Assembly: GCA_032160165.1 (NCBI GenBank)
Contig: JAVHWA010000089.1
Span: 9,776-73,775 of the forward strand
Source: QHXM01 sp032160165
Lineage (GTDB): Bacteria > Acidobacteriota > Blastocatellia > Pyrinomonadales > Pyrinomonadaceae
Direction: 5' to 3'
Length of the DNA: 64,000 nt
The position numbers and the translations under genes are program-made. The notes beneath the pieces were generated by a model. The model saw only the letters and a program-made list of their open reading frames with translations, was not told the DNA's origin and did no database searches. Below, in pieces: positions 43,544-52,200 of the stretch; position 1 is the stretch's first letter; the number at the start of each line of letters is the position of its first letter.

Positions 43544-43883
43544 GAGTTCCTCTAGTATCTGAACCTCGAGATGCTCGTCAATGTTCTTCCCGATCGAATC
43601 ACCTTTTGTAGGACTTGTACGGTTATCAGTAGAGTAGAGGACGAACAAGATGCGAAGCGACGTTTGGGTATTCAGCCGGCTGTTTCACCCGCTAGAGGTC
43701 CGCAATCATCTACATGCTGTGCCAGGTCTAATGCTACTGGAATCATTCAGTCAATGCCGTGGCAGCGTGAAGGAAGTACACCTGATACCACTTGTACTTG
43801 GAGCCTCCCGTGAGTTTGCACCGTCTCAAGGACAGTTGAGGAGCGGTGCGGAAAGATTAGCATAGTTTTGAGTGCCAGGGATG
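43544..43883. other. Region upstream of the FG-GAP gene with a hairpin
   Basis: No gene is supported. A perfect 7-bp inverted repeat (AAGTACA at 43774-43780, TGTACTT at 43793-43799) and a nearby GGAGGCTCC lie in what would be the leader of the FG-GAP transcript. I compared it by eye with c-di-GMP (GEMM) aptamers and found no match. The promoter of the FG-GAP gene should also lie here. Confidence 0.35.
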
Positions 43884-45818
43884 TCAAAAAGACGGGCGAT
43901 TCTCCTGCTTCCCACTCGATGATCCATCCGTCCACGCTGATCGTTGCGCGCGCATTTCCGGCGTGGCGTCTTTGATCTCTTCGATGCGGTAAGTTGACAC
44001 AGACGGCTTCCCTAACGTGATCGGCTGTTTGAAAATATCTCGATTACGCTTGATCGTTAGCACCACTTTCTCGTCAGGCCTGTATCGAATGATAGTGGGC
44101 GTAAATGTCTCGCGCGTCACCCTGGTTTTCCCCACCGCCAGGATTATGTCGCCTTCTTTGAGCCCGGCATCTTCCGCCGGCGAGCCTGGCCGCACAGTCT
44201 TGATCTTCAAAGCGGTTGGCTCGTTGCCATCTGGTTGGAGACCGACGTAAGCGTTGGGGGAGAGATCGCGAACAAGTCGTAGGCCCACGCTCGCCAGGGC
44301 CTCGTCGTAGGGCGGCGTCTCAACTCCTCGCACGTATCGCTTGAAGAAGTCACTCATGTCGCTGCCCGCAATTTCGGATGTCACCCGCTCGAAATCTTCG
44401 CTTGTGAATCCTCGGCCACGCAGGTAGTAGGTGGCGTTCGGGCTTTTCAGATAGAGTTCTTCATAAAGGCGCCGCATTACGTCATCGAGCGAAGCGCGCC
44501 CCTGCGTCTTGCCACGGATCCACAGGTCGAGCGTGATCGCGAGGACTTCGCCTTTGTAGTAGTAGCTGACGGTCGTGTTAGCCAGATTAGTGCGTTGCGC
44601 GTCCAGAACACCGTCAAAGAACGGAGCCGAGATTGACGAATCTTCCGCGCTCATTAACTTGCTTGCCTTCGCGGTCTCGATCCCGTTGATCACATGACCC
44701 AATCGCTCAAGCATCTTCTCATCAGACCATAGGCCCGCTCGCCTCATCATCAGCTCACCGTAATACTCGGTGATGCCTTCTGCGACCCACAGCCCTCGAG
44801 TGCTTACCGGTCTCGTGAAATCCCACGGACCCAACTCTACCGGGCGCAGGCGCTTCACATTCCAGACGTGGAAAAATTCATGCGCCACGCTCTCGAGCAT
44901 CTCCTGATAGGTTCGCGGCTCAGCCAGGGCGCCCGGCTGGATGATGTTTGTCGAGACGAGGTGCTCCATTCCATCTCCCGACTGATCATCGTTCGCAAAA
45001 TGAAGTAGAAATGTGTAAGTTTCAAACTCGGGCGGACCCCACATCCGCGTCTCTGCTCGCACGATCTTTTCGATATCTGAAACCAGTTGTTTGCGCCTGC
45101 CGCCTTCATCGCCGAAGGAGTGGACGACCACTCGGTACGTTTTGCCATCGACCTTGAATTCGTCCATCGTCCAGTTGCGCGAAATCTCGGTGGGCGTGTC
45201 GATCAGAATGTCGTAATTGGGAAAACTGAACTTGCACTGGTCCGCGTTCTGGCTGGCGCCGTTGATCACGCGCCAACCGGCAGGCGCTTCAATCAAAAGA
45301 TTAACCGGGTCCTGTTTGTGGTCCACCACATACATGAAAACTGAACCGCCATTGAACATGGCGTGGCGAGAATCCAATTGCGAAAAGGTCCCGGAAAGGT
45401 CGTCGCCGAACACCTTATAGGTGAACGTCAGATCCTTGCTACCAGATAGCGATACGCGCCACGTTTGATCGTCGATCCTTGTCACTGGACGACTTGCTTG
45501 ATCACACAGCGCGCGCGGGGGGCAGATTCCAGCGGCCGCCCGGACTTCCTGCACATTCTTGGCAAAGTCGAAGATCGAATACCTGCCTGGCGACCACCTC
45601 GGCATTTGGAAATCTACATAATCAGATGTCGAACTCCGGCCCACGGAAACCTCTATCTTCACTTCGAAGAGGTGCGAAACCGGTCGCGACATACTGAGCG
45701 TGTAATTAATCGGTGAGAATCGCTCCTCCGGCTGCGATGAAGCTGCCGACGCACAGATGGCGAGCAGGACGAACGCGGTTGCTGCGCGTGTTACGTAGCT
45801 CAGTCGGGACCTGATCAT
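43884..45818 (-). CDS. M61-family (glycyl aminopeptidase-like) metallopeptidase with PDZ domain
   Basis: A 644-residue exported protein with a signal peptide (ATAFVLLAICASAASSQ). The N-terminal M61 beta domain (YTLSMSRPVSHLFEVKIEVS, VDFQMPRWSPGRYSI) is followed by the catalytic domain with the zinc motif HEFFHVWNVKRLRP near residue 311. In this motif the two His bind zinc and the Glu is the general base. Downstream WVAEGITEYYGELMMRR supplies the third ligand region. A PDZ domain occupies about 535-610 (VRPGSPAEDAGLKEGDIILAVG). These enzymes are broad-specificity aminopeptidases with preference for Gly or Ala. It is monocistronic as far as the sequence shows. Confidence 0.92.
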   Translation of the reverse strand: MIRSRLSYVTRAATAFVLLAICASAASSQPEERFSPINYTLSMSRPVSHLFEVKIEVSVGRSSTSDYVDFQMPRWSPGRYSIFDFAKNVQEVRAAAGICPPRALCDQASRPVTRIDDQTWRVSLSGSKDLTFTYKVFGDDLSGTFSQLDSRHAMFNGGSVFMYVVDHKQDPVNLLIEAPAGWRVINGASQNADQCKFSFPNYDILIDTPTEISRNWTMDEFKVDGKTYRVVVHSFGDEGGRRKQLVSDIEKIVRAETRMWGPPEFETYTFLLHFANDDQSGDGMEHLVSTNIIQPGALAEPRTYQEMLESVAHEFFHVWNVKRLRPVELGPWDFTRPVSTRGLWVAEGITEYYGELMMRRAGLWSDEKMLERLGHVINGIETAKASKLMSAEDSSISAPFFDGVLDAQRTNLANTTVSYYYKGEVLAITLDLWIRGKTQGRASLDDVMRRLYEELYLKSPNATYYLRGRGFTSEDFERVTSEIAGSDMSDFFKRYVRGVETPPYDEALASVGLRLVRDLSPNAYVGLQPDGNEPTALKIKTVRPGSPAEDAGLKEGDIILAVGKTRVTRETFTPTIIRYRPDEKVVLTIKRNRDIFKQPITLGKPSVSTYRIEEIKDATPEMRAQRSAWTDGSSSGKQENRPSF

Positions 45819-45986
45819 AAGCCTGTTACTCCATGGGCGAGATTTGAAAGGGCGAGAGTATTTGAGTTTCGAATCGCGAAATTATCTGCGTTTCGCGATT
45901 ACCTGTCAAAGCTCGCCTCTGACCCAGCGCCGGTCCGATTGGTTTCTTGACGTCCAATCGACTCTCGTTTAGTTTGATGCTCGACT

Positions 45987-47198
45987 ATGAGCGCAACCGA
46001 ACGTCTCTATTATCACGACTCGCACCTTACCGAATTTGAGGCTCGGGTGGTCGCCGTCACCGAACGCGTCAGCGGCTGGGTGGCCGTTACGCTGGATCGG
46101 ACGGCCTTCTATCCGACTGGGGGCGGACAACCGAGCGACACCGGCACTCTGAACGACACGCGCGTCGTCGAATGCATAGACGTAGAAGACGGCGGAGTTC
46201 TGCACGTTGTACAGGGCCGCACGCTTGCAGTCGGTGACGCAGTTATAGGTAACGTCGACTGGCCGCGTAGACTTGACCACATTCAGCAACATACTGGACA
46301 GCACATTCTCTCGCAGGCCTTCATTGCGCTCTTCGGCGCCGAGACGCGCGGCTTTCGCATGCTTGATCAGTACTCTGAGATTGATCTCGCGCTGGAAGAG
46401 CCTTCAGAAGATAAGCTCGATCGGGCAGTGGAGCTGGCCAACAGTATAATTTGGGAAGACCGCCCGATCCGGATTCGGAACGTCACGAAGAGCGAGGCAG
46501 CTTCCCTTCCCTTGCGAAAGGAGTCCCCACGCGAAGGCGAACTCCGCTTGATCGAAATCGATGGGTTCGACTTGACGCCCTGCGGAGGTACACACGCGAG
46601 GGCAACAGGCCAGGTCGGAATGATGGCGCCGCGTTCCTTCGAACGAGCGAAGGGTTTGACCCGATTGGATTTTGTTGCAGGCGGAAGGGCACTGGCCGAT
46701 TACAATCGAGTCAATCGAGTAGCGCGCAGCGTGGCATCGATGTTCAGTGCCGCACGTGATGAAACGCCACCCTTGGTCGCTCGGCTGCTTGACGAGAACA
46801 AACAGCTAACGCGGCGCGTGCGCGAGCTGGAGGAGACTACCGCACGCATCGAAGCCGAAGAGATGTTGGCGGCCGCAACAATCGTTGGTGATCGCTTCAA
46901 GTTATGCGCTCATGTGCTCGAAGGACGCGACGCAGAGTCGCTTAAGTCGCTCGCGCTGGCGCTGATCTCACACGCTGAGACGATCGCTCTGCTGGGATCT
47001 CGCGATGGCGATACGGCACGACTGGTCTTCGCCCGATCCAGCGAGGCGCCGGGAGACATGAACGCGTTGATGCGTGAGGCTTGTTCGGTGCTCGGCGGAC
47101 GCGGGGGCGGTCGAGTTGATATGGCGCAGGGAGGCGGACGCAACGTGGAACGGCTCTCGGAGGCGATCGAGCAAGCGAAGCAGGCTTTGAGTCACTAG
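45987..47198 (+). CDS. Alanyl-tRNA editing protein (AlaX type, long form with DHHA1-like tail)
   Basis: A 403-residue stand-alone relative of the AlaRS editing and C-Ala domains, without the synthetase core. The N-terminal beta domain has TAFYPTGGGQPSDTG, as in AlaX. The zinc/editing site is formed by HIQQHTGQHILSQAF (H-x3-H) near residue 95-105 and CGGTHARATGQVG near 205. A coiled-coil stretch (ARLLDENKQLTRRVRELEET) and a DHHA1-like domain ending in GGRGGGRVDMAQGGG complete the long AlaX-L form. It hydrolyses Ser- or Gly-mischarged tRNA-Ala. The next gene is tRNA-Ala(CGC), 156 bp downstream on the same strand. Confidence 0.92.
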   Translation: MSATERLYYHDSHLTEFEARVVAVTERVSGWVAVTLDRTAFYPTGGGQPSDTGTLNDTRVVECIDVEDGGVLHVVQGRTLAVGDAVIGNVDWPRRLDHIQQHTGQHILSQAFIALFGAETRGFRMLDQYSEIDLALEEPSEDKLDRAVELANSIIWEDRPIRIRNVTKSEAASLPLRKESPREGELRLIEIDGFDLTPCGGTHARATGQVGMMAPRSFERAKGLTRLDFVAGGRALADYNRVNRVARSVASMFSAARDETPPLVARLLDENKQLTRRVRELEETTARIEAEEMLAAATIVGDRFKLCAHVLEGRDAESLKSLALALISHAETIALLGSRDGDTARLVFARSSEAPGDMNALMREACSVLGGRGGGRVDMAQGGGRNVERLSEAIEQAKQALSH

Positions 47199-47215
47199 GG
47201 TTCAATCCTCTTTGA

Positions 47216-47340
47216 CACGCCACACCTGATATCCGACACCCGATCCCCGACACCCGGCACCCGGCACCCGGTACGTGGCACCCGGTACCCCGAACGTTTG
47301 ACCGATATTCGATGACTTGAAACTTAAAACTTGAAACTGT
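47216..47340. repeat. Short tandem repeats upstream of tRNA-Ala (ACCCGGC and CTTGAAA types)
   Basis: ACACCCG/GCACCCG words repeat at least six times between 47240 and 47290 with 7-bp phasing. ACTTGAAACTTAAAACTTGAAACT follows at about 47317-47340 in the same 7-bp rhythm. They lie between the editing-protein gene and the tRNA gene, probably around the tRNA promoter. Confidence 0.7.
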
Positions 47341-47354
47341 ATTCTTGTCGGCGT

Positions 47355-47445
<91 letters not shown>

Positions 47446-47448
<3 letters not shown>

Positions 47449-48519
47449 AGGCAGGGAGGCGACCCTGCCTTTTTCATTTGTCACCGATTCGTCACTTGAC
47501 GAAATCGGTTTTACTAAGTTCTCGACTGCTCGACGCTTCGCCTCATCGGTGGCGTGGGTGTAACGCAGAGCCATTCGTACGTCTGACCAGCCGAAGATAG
47601 CCGCAAGCGTAAAAGCATCTGCTCCGCGGTCAGCCATGCGAGTGGCTGCCGTATGACGCAAGTCATGGAAGCGGAAATCCTTGATTCCTGCGTCGCTCTT
47701 CGCCAAGTCAAATCGACGCTTCACGTCGACCAACCGTCCTTCGGTCTTCGGACTAGGAAAGACGTACTCGCTGGTGTGCGGTAGCCCTTCCAACATTGCG
47801 CGGACCGTCTGGTTGATCGGAACGAAACGATCTTTGCCGTTCTTGGAGACCCGAATGTGAATCACCCCTCGCGGCAAATCCACGTCGAACCAGGTGAGAT
47901 TGAAAATCTCGCCTTGCCTCATTCCGGTGTTAATCGCCATAGTGACGATCCCCTGTACCCATTCCTGACCTCGAAGTTTCTCGAACAGCTTAGCTTCCTC
48001 TTCGAAAGTCAAATAACGCGTCCTTCCGTTGTTCGTGCGAAACTTCCGCACTCGCCGACAAGGATTGCTTTCGATCAGCTCGGCATCGAACGCCAGAGAG
48101 AAGATTTTCGATAGCACGCACATCTCGCGATTTACCGTCGCAGGATTTCGCTGGCGTTTGTACATCGTCTTTCCCTCACGACGCTTTTGCTTCCACTTCT
48201 CGATCGTCGGTGGAGTGATTTCGGAGAGCATCATCCTCCCGAACGTCTCGTTAAGCATGCCGCAAATCTTCACGTCATCTGGGTACGTTCGCTTGTGGAG
48301 TTTTGAGTAAGGCAGGAAATGATCCTTGACGAATTTGTCAAAGCGAACTTCCGGCCTCCTCTTAATCTGGTATCGGTTTTCAAAGACCTTGTTCTCGATC
48401 ACGGTCGTGGCTTTGATGGCTTGTGGTCGCGTGTGCGCTTTTTTCAGAACCCGTTGCACCCGCCTGCCGTCGATCGTGATGTCACAGAACCATCTTCCTC
48501 TTCGCTTGTAAACTGACAT
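47446..48519 (-). CDS. int: Tyrosine-recombinase integrase (site-specific, element-encoded)
   Basis: A 357-residue phage-type integrase. An N-terminal Arm-binding-like segment (MSVYKRRGRWFCDITIDG), a SAM-like core-binding domain (about 60-160, DKFVKDHFLPYSKLHKRTY) and the catalytic domain (about 170-330) are present. The catalytic residues are visible: Arg in NTGMRQGEIFNLTW, His and Arg in FRFHDLRHTAATRMA, and Tyr in MALRYTHATDEA. GGAG lies 5 bp before the ATG. The gene ends next to tRNA-Ala, marking one end of an integrated element. An AlpA/Xis-like gene precedes it on the same strand. Confidence 0.95.
47450..47474 (+). terminator. Intrinsic terminator for tRNA-Ala lying inside the integrase 3' end
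   Basis: A perfect 7-bp stem (GGCAGGG at 47450-47456, CCCTGCC at 47463-47469) is followed by TTTTT. It is in the plus orientation, 19 bp after the tRNA. The same bases encode the last residues of the integrase on the minus strand. Confidence 0.85.
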
Positions 48520-48598
48520 CGTGCTCCTTTCCGGTTGCAGCCATCACGGGAGCAGTCCGAGGATAGCAAAGCAACGCGTGATTTTCTATATCGCTTAC

Positions 48599-48787
48599 CT
48601 AACGAGACGGTTCGTTCCATGCGACTACCGCGTCCAGTCGAAATCGGAGAAGCCCGCCCTTTCGCTCGTAAGGGATTCTTCTATCGCTTACCCAGGAGTA
48701 GATCGTGCGCGGCTTCACCTTAAGTAGTTCGGCCACCTCTTTCAGCGTCAAGTACATCGGGCGCTCTTTGGTTTCCTTCAAATTCAT
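48599..48787 (-). CDS. AlpA/excisionase-type MerR-like HTH protein
   Basis: About 62 residues from the ATG at 48787, preceded by AAAGGC. It is a single helix-turn-helix domain of the excisionase family: MYLTLKEVAELLKVKPRTIYSWVSDRRIPYERKGGLLRFRLDAVVAW covers a winged-helix DNA-binding fold, quoted here as the segments LTLKEVAELLKVKPRTIY and RIPYERKGG. Such proteins act as recombination directionality factors or activate integrase genes. Its place 80 bp upstream of int on the same strand fits control of integration and excision. Confidence 0.85.
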   Translation of the reverse strand: MNLKETKERPMYLTLKEVAELLKVKPRTIYSWVSDRRIPYERKGGLLRFRLDAVVAWNEPSR

Positions 48788-49030
48788 GACTGCCTTTCCG
48801 AAAGGGGGCATTGAGATGCCGCAGACCAACTCGGCACAATCCAGCTCGATGTCAATCCATGTGCCAAAACCAACCTAAGCGAAGTAGTCGTGCAATTCTT
48901 GTTGAAATCCGAGTGAGTAAAGGAGAGGAGTGGCGGAGACTGTCTGATCAAATCTCGGAAAATGGGCGGGGCTGCATGCAAAACCCAACACCGGCTCTGC
49001 AGACACTAAACAACACCGGTCGGGGTAAAT

Positions 49031-49642
49031 TCACGCATCGTCCTCGTCGGCGGGGTCGGTTGGGTGTCCGTTCTCGTAGGTTAGTCGCCCTTGGCGATCC
49101 TCGTCATCAGCGGCGGTGCCAGCCGAAGCGGGTTCCTTCCCAACAATCTTATCTCTGATTTCCTCGGCTAGTCCGTAGGAGTAGTCCTGAGCGTCCTCAG
49201 TTTGTAGTTCGAATAATCGGCCGATCTGCTCGCGGCTTCTTCCCTTTTCATGGAGGGCAGGGACGGAAAGATACTCCCACGATTCCACTCTTGCAGCGCG
49301 AGCTTCGACCAAGGCTTCCTGTATGAGTTCCAGGTTGGCACATTGAATGCGGTACGTAATCTCGTCTTGGCCGATCATCCTGAGCAGAGGTGTCTGAATT
49401 GTCTGGAGTGTTTCAGGGATTTCCTGAGTGGGGGGAGGCTGCTCGGTCTCCTCACGGTGTACGATTTTCCGGCGGCGAGCAGCAAGGGCTTCATCCAAGA
49501 GTTCACGCACCAACGGCGCGACTTCCTGGGCACCGGTCGCCTCCATTATTGCTTGAATCTGAGTCGCCTGATCAGCGAAGAGGTTCAAGGCCGTCACCTT
49601 TTTTATGATGACTCGAGTGCTCGTTCGCATTCGTTTTTGCAT
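49031..49642 (-). CDS. Mobile-element hypothetical protein, acidic C-terminus
   Basis: A 203-residue protein with an AAGGGAAG site before the ATG. The basic N-terminus (MQKRMRTSTRVIIKK) leads to a helical part (NLFADQATQIQAIMEATGAQEV, VRELLDEALAARRRK). The middle has many Gln and Pro residues. The C-terminal helices (RSREQIGRLFELQTEDAQDY) end in a very acidic tail (DPADEDDA). I do not recognise the family. Position among ArdC-like, AlpA and integrase genes suggests an element maintenance function, for example DNA binding. Confidence 0.6.
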   Translation of the reverse strand: MQKRMRTSTRVIIKKVTALNLFADQATQIQAIMEATGAQEVAPLVRELLDEALAARRRKIVHREETEQPPPTQEIPETLQTIQTPLLRMIGQDEITYRIQCANLELIQEALVEARAARVESWEYLSVPALHEKGRSREQIGRLFELQTEDAQDYSYGLAEEIRDKIVGKEPASAGTAADDEDRQGRLTYENGHPTDPADEDDA

Positions 49643-50240
49643 GTATGACGACTTCCCTTATTTGATTTATTTGATCTGCGCAGAAGGGGGGCATTCGGGG
49701 CGTTCAATAAATCTGCAAACAATTGAATCGACGGCGCTTTTGCTACATCCTTATCTGCCAAAGTATTTTCATTAAATTTGATAAGGGACAAAGCTATTGC
49801 AAATAAATGACCTTACGTCGATGTCAGGCCCGTTTTGGAACGCTATCTTGTCTGCCCGCTTTATTGACCTACTTTATTGCTTTATCCACCACCTAAAGAC
49901 GACAGATGGAGGCGTAACTTCCAGGGCTGCTGATCTCGCTGGGATCGGTGGCAAAAGTGCGCAACCAGAAAGCTGGGAAGGACCGCCGAGGCTAAACCCA
50001 CAGACAAATCTTAGACCTACTCAGCGATCGCCAGGGCAGTCTGGGGGTACATGAACAGAGACTTCTCATAGCCAGACCTCTCCCCGAAACTGGCCGCTTC
50101 CGATACATGCGGGCGCGCGCATACGCGCGGAACCTCGACCTCCCCGCACAGGGTTTTTTGTCTTCTTTTTCCTTAATCGGGTTCAACCACGCCGTCCGAA
50201 GTCAGACCCAGTCGTATAGTCACTGTGCGAGGTTAGCGTG
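49643..50240. other. AT-rich and palindromic intergenic stretch in the mobile element
   Basis: No convincing gene. The first 150 bp are AT-rich with repeated TATTTGAT words (near 49656-49676), suited to a promoter for the minus-strand gene at 49642. Around 50108-50130 a GC alternating stretch (GCGCGCGCATACGCGCGG) can form a local palindrome. I see no iterons clear enough to call an origin. Confidence 0.4.
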
Positions 50241-50576
50241 TTAGCGTCTCCCCAGATGACCCAGAGGAATCGCCGGCGGAGGAGTTAGGTTTGCCCACCG
50301 TCGTCGCAGTCTCGCCGCAGCCTTACTCCGTGCATGTATTACGCGGCGAAACCTGTCCTGATTCCATCGGACGCGTGTCTCTGTTAGTTCCCTGTTTAGC
50401 CGGATCAATAGCCGCATGGCCTCGGCCGTGAGTAGGCGGTCACAAGTCAAGACAATTGGCGGGGCCTCCGCTCTCAGGGCTGCGTAGGTTTCGGCGCAGA
50501 GGGGGCGACGACTCGGCTTCAAGTTATCAGGAATGATCGGGACGAGTGCGGACGCAGATGTGCTCTTCTGTGACAT
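50241..50576 (-). CDS. Small basic mobile-element hypothetical protein
   Basis: A 111-residue protein; the ATG follows AAGGAG with 8-bp spacing, which supports translation. The N-terminal third is Ser/Pro-rich (SASALVPIIPDNLKPSRRPLC); the rest is helical and strongly basic (LIRLNRELTETRVRWNQDRF, SKAAARLRRRWANL). No family is recognised. It lies 85 bp downstream of the next element gene on the same strand. Confidence 0.55.
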   Translation of the reverse strand: MSQKSTSASALVPIIPDNLKPSRRPLCAETYAALRAEAPPIVLTCDRLLTAEAMRLLIRLNRELTETRVRWNQDRFRRVIHARSKAAARLRRRWANLTPPPAIPLGHLGRR

Positions 50577-50661
50577 CTCGCTTTCTCCTTTATGTTGGAC
50601 AAGCGACGAGGGGGCGGCGCGAGTGGTGTGAATACTCGTACCGCCGCGTTGACTGTCACGC

Positions 50662-50967
50662 TTAGTATTCGCTCGGAAGTAACAGCGTTGTGGCGCTGCG
50701 GTCCGCCTCGGTGATGATCCAAAGCTGTTGGCTCCCGATCCGATAGCTGCTCAGCAACCGATATCCCTTCTGGAGGGAAAGCTCGTTTTCGCGGATGTCG
50801 TCCTCGCTGAGCTCTCCCCAGTCGCAGGACATGTGACGGCGCAAAAACTCGATCGCAGTCTGTCCGGCGATTTGGAGCGCTTCTTCCGCGCCCGGCGTGA
50901 TGAAGGTTTGGCCTAGCGCAAAGCGTCTGACGCCCAGCGCTTGAATCGTGGTAGAGTTCGCTTGCAT
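50662..50967 (-). CDS. Conserved small mobile-element protein (plasmid-associated family)
   Basis: A 101-residue protein from the ATG at 50967, preceded by AAGGAG. The sequence pattern GQTFITPGAEEAL, FLRRHMSCDWGELSEDD, LQKGYRLLSSYRIG and ITEADRSATTLLLPSEY is one I recognise as a common conserved protein on plasmids and integrative elements. It is sometimes labelled a restriction-related subunit without proof. It is transcribed from upstream with the ArdC-like gene (83 bp spacing), so a role beside antirestriction is conceivable but not shown. Confidence 0.75.
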   Translation of the reverse strand: MQANSTTIQALGVRRFALGQTFITPGAEEALQIAGQTAIEFLRRHMSCDWGELSEDDIRENELSLQKGYRLLSSYRIGSQQLWIITEADRSATTLLLPSEY

Positions 50968-51050
50968 CGATTTTTTCTCCTTCATTGGTGAAATGTTTGG
51001 TGCCTGGGCTAGGCGAGCGTTCGCGCGCTTTCCTAGCCCCTTCTCGTTGT

Positions 51051-51893
51051 TCACTGTTCCTGCTCGGTGTGGCTTGATTGTTGTCGTCCGGCTCGCAGAA
51101 TTTGATCAGCCGCGCGAAAGATCTTCTGAGCGCTCTTTTCAGGGATCGCATCTGCGTTGAAGACGCGTCCCTGGTATAGCCAGTTTTGAATGTAGCCTCG
51201 GCAGAAGTCCGAGCCTTCGAGTTCGAGTGCTTCACAACATAGCAACGCGACTGCTTCCGCTTCAATTTCGCGCAGGCTCTTAGGAGTTCTTTCCGTATCC
51301 GTAAAATCGCCTTCGGCTGTGTGACCTAAGACGACATGCGCGGCTTCGTGAAAAAGCGTCTTGTGCGGAAGTTGAGCTACTGGATTGATCGCGATCTGAC
51401 ACTTTCGCGCGTAGCCTTGACAGTTGCCGTTCGTCTCTGCGAATGGGATTTGTTCGATGGCGAGGGAGGCAAGTGCGCGGTCGGCGTTCCAGTCCGGTGT
51501 TTGCGGAGGCGTGAAGTCTTCGCCCGAGGTCTGGCAGATGACGAACCAGCGAGCCTTGTGCACAAATGACGTATAGACGCGTGCTCCGCTTGCTTCGTCG
51601 TTCGGCTCTGATTCAGCCTCTCGGCGCTTGCAGGTGAACGGCATACAGAGGATCAAAGCTCGCTCGCCACGTTTGACGATTCGGCCGAGCTCTTTCCATT
51701 TCGGAAACGTATTGATTGGGCCGGGCTGTAGTCCTCGCATCTGACACTGCACGAGCGCGAGCACTTGATTTCCGAGCGAGTAGTTGTGAAAGGCGGTGTA
51801 AGCTTTCATGATCAAACCGGGTTTGTTTACAGCTTCAACTAACAAGGCCGACCATTTGGGTATGTCCACTGATCGGGTTGCGTGTCTGTCCAT
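51051..51893 (-). CDS. ArdC-like antirestriction / ssDNA-binding protein with zincin domain
   Basis: A 280-residue protein from the ATG at 51893, preceded by AAAGGAG; a much longer open frame upstream overlaps a GC-rich non-coding stretch and is not credible. The N-terminal ArdC domain (about 1-120) has AVNKPGLIMKAYTAFHNYSLGNQ and FPKWKELGRIVKRGERALIL. The C-terminal domain is a zincin-type fold with HEAAHVVLGH (H-E-x2-H). Proteins of this architecture protect incoming element DNA against host restriction during transfer. Here it is the first gene of the minus-strand element operon. Confidence 0.85.
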   Translation of the reverse strand: MDRHATRSVDIPKWSALLVEAVNKPGLIMKAYTAFHNYSLGNQVLALVQCQMRGLQPGPINTFPKWKELGRIVKRGERALILCMPFTCKRREAESEPNDEASGARVYTSFVHKARWFVICQTSGEDFTPPQTPDWNADRALASLAIEQIPFAETNGNCQGYARKCQIAINPVAQLPHKTLFHEAAHVVLGHTAEGDFTDTERTPKSLREIEAEAVALLCCEALELEGSDFCRGYIQNWLYQGRVFNADAIPEKSAQKIFRAADQILRAGRQQSSHTEQEQ

Positions 51894-52200
51894 GGTTGGT
51901 GCTCCTTTCGCATCCATGTTTTGGTCTTTGGTCTTGAAAACAGGTTTCCCCCTCGTAGGGACGTTGGGACACGAGTGGGCGCCCGGACGCACACCCGAAG
52001 GGGCGAAACGAAGTGGAGCACTCGGAGGCTTTGCGGAGAGTTGTGCGGACGGGCTCTCGTGGCACAATCGGCCCGTAGAGGGGGAAACTAATTCAGATGT
52101 CTCGGCTGGAGTGGAGCGAAGCGGAATGGAGGCCGAGGCCTAATTGAATTAGCGCTGTAGGGGAAGGAGATAGTAGGTCTAGGGTAGTATTAGTTGAGCC
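51894..52200. other. Divergent region with nested inverted repeats (52088-52152)
   Basis: The stretch upstream of the ArdC-like gene contains an outer inverted repeat (CTAATTCA at 52088-52095, TGAATTAG at 52145-52152) enclosing an inner one (CTCGGC at 52101-52106, GCCGAG at 52132-52137). It could be a transcript hairpin, operator or transfer-related site. The remainder is GC-rich without a credible gene. Confidence 0.5.

Noticed and set aside
43740..43883. Possible c-di-GMP (GEMM-type) riboswitch in the FG-GAP gene leader
   Set aside because: The GCAAA word is present, but the conserved aptamer core and the paired receptor segments are not; only a short hairpin can be supported.
47216..47340. 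Repeat patches as a CRISPR array
   Set aside because: Units are about 7 bp, have no spacers of even length and no cas genes are in the window.
48830..49030. A short gene between the AlpA-like protein and the 203-residue protein
   Set aside because: No frame has both a ribosome-binding site and a plausible composition; it is better read as promoter and leader sequence.
50519..51265. A 248-codon minus-strand open frame
   Set aside because: It overlaps three better-supported frames on the same strand (ArdC-like, 101-residue and 111-residue proteins), each with a good ribosome-binding site.
51894..52067. N-terminal extension of the ArdC-like protein
   Set aside because: The extra 58 codons are low-complexity, have no family match, and the start at 51893 has an AAAGGAG site.
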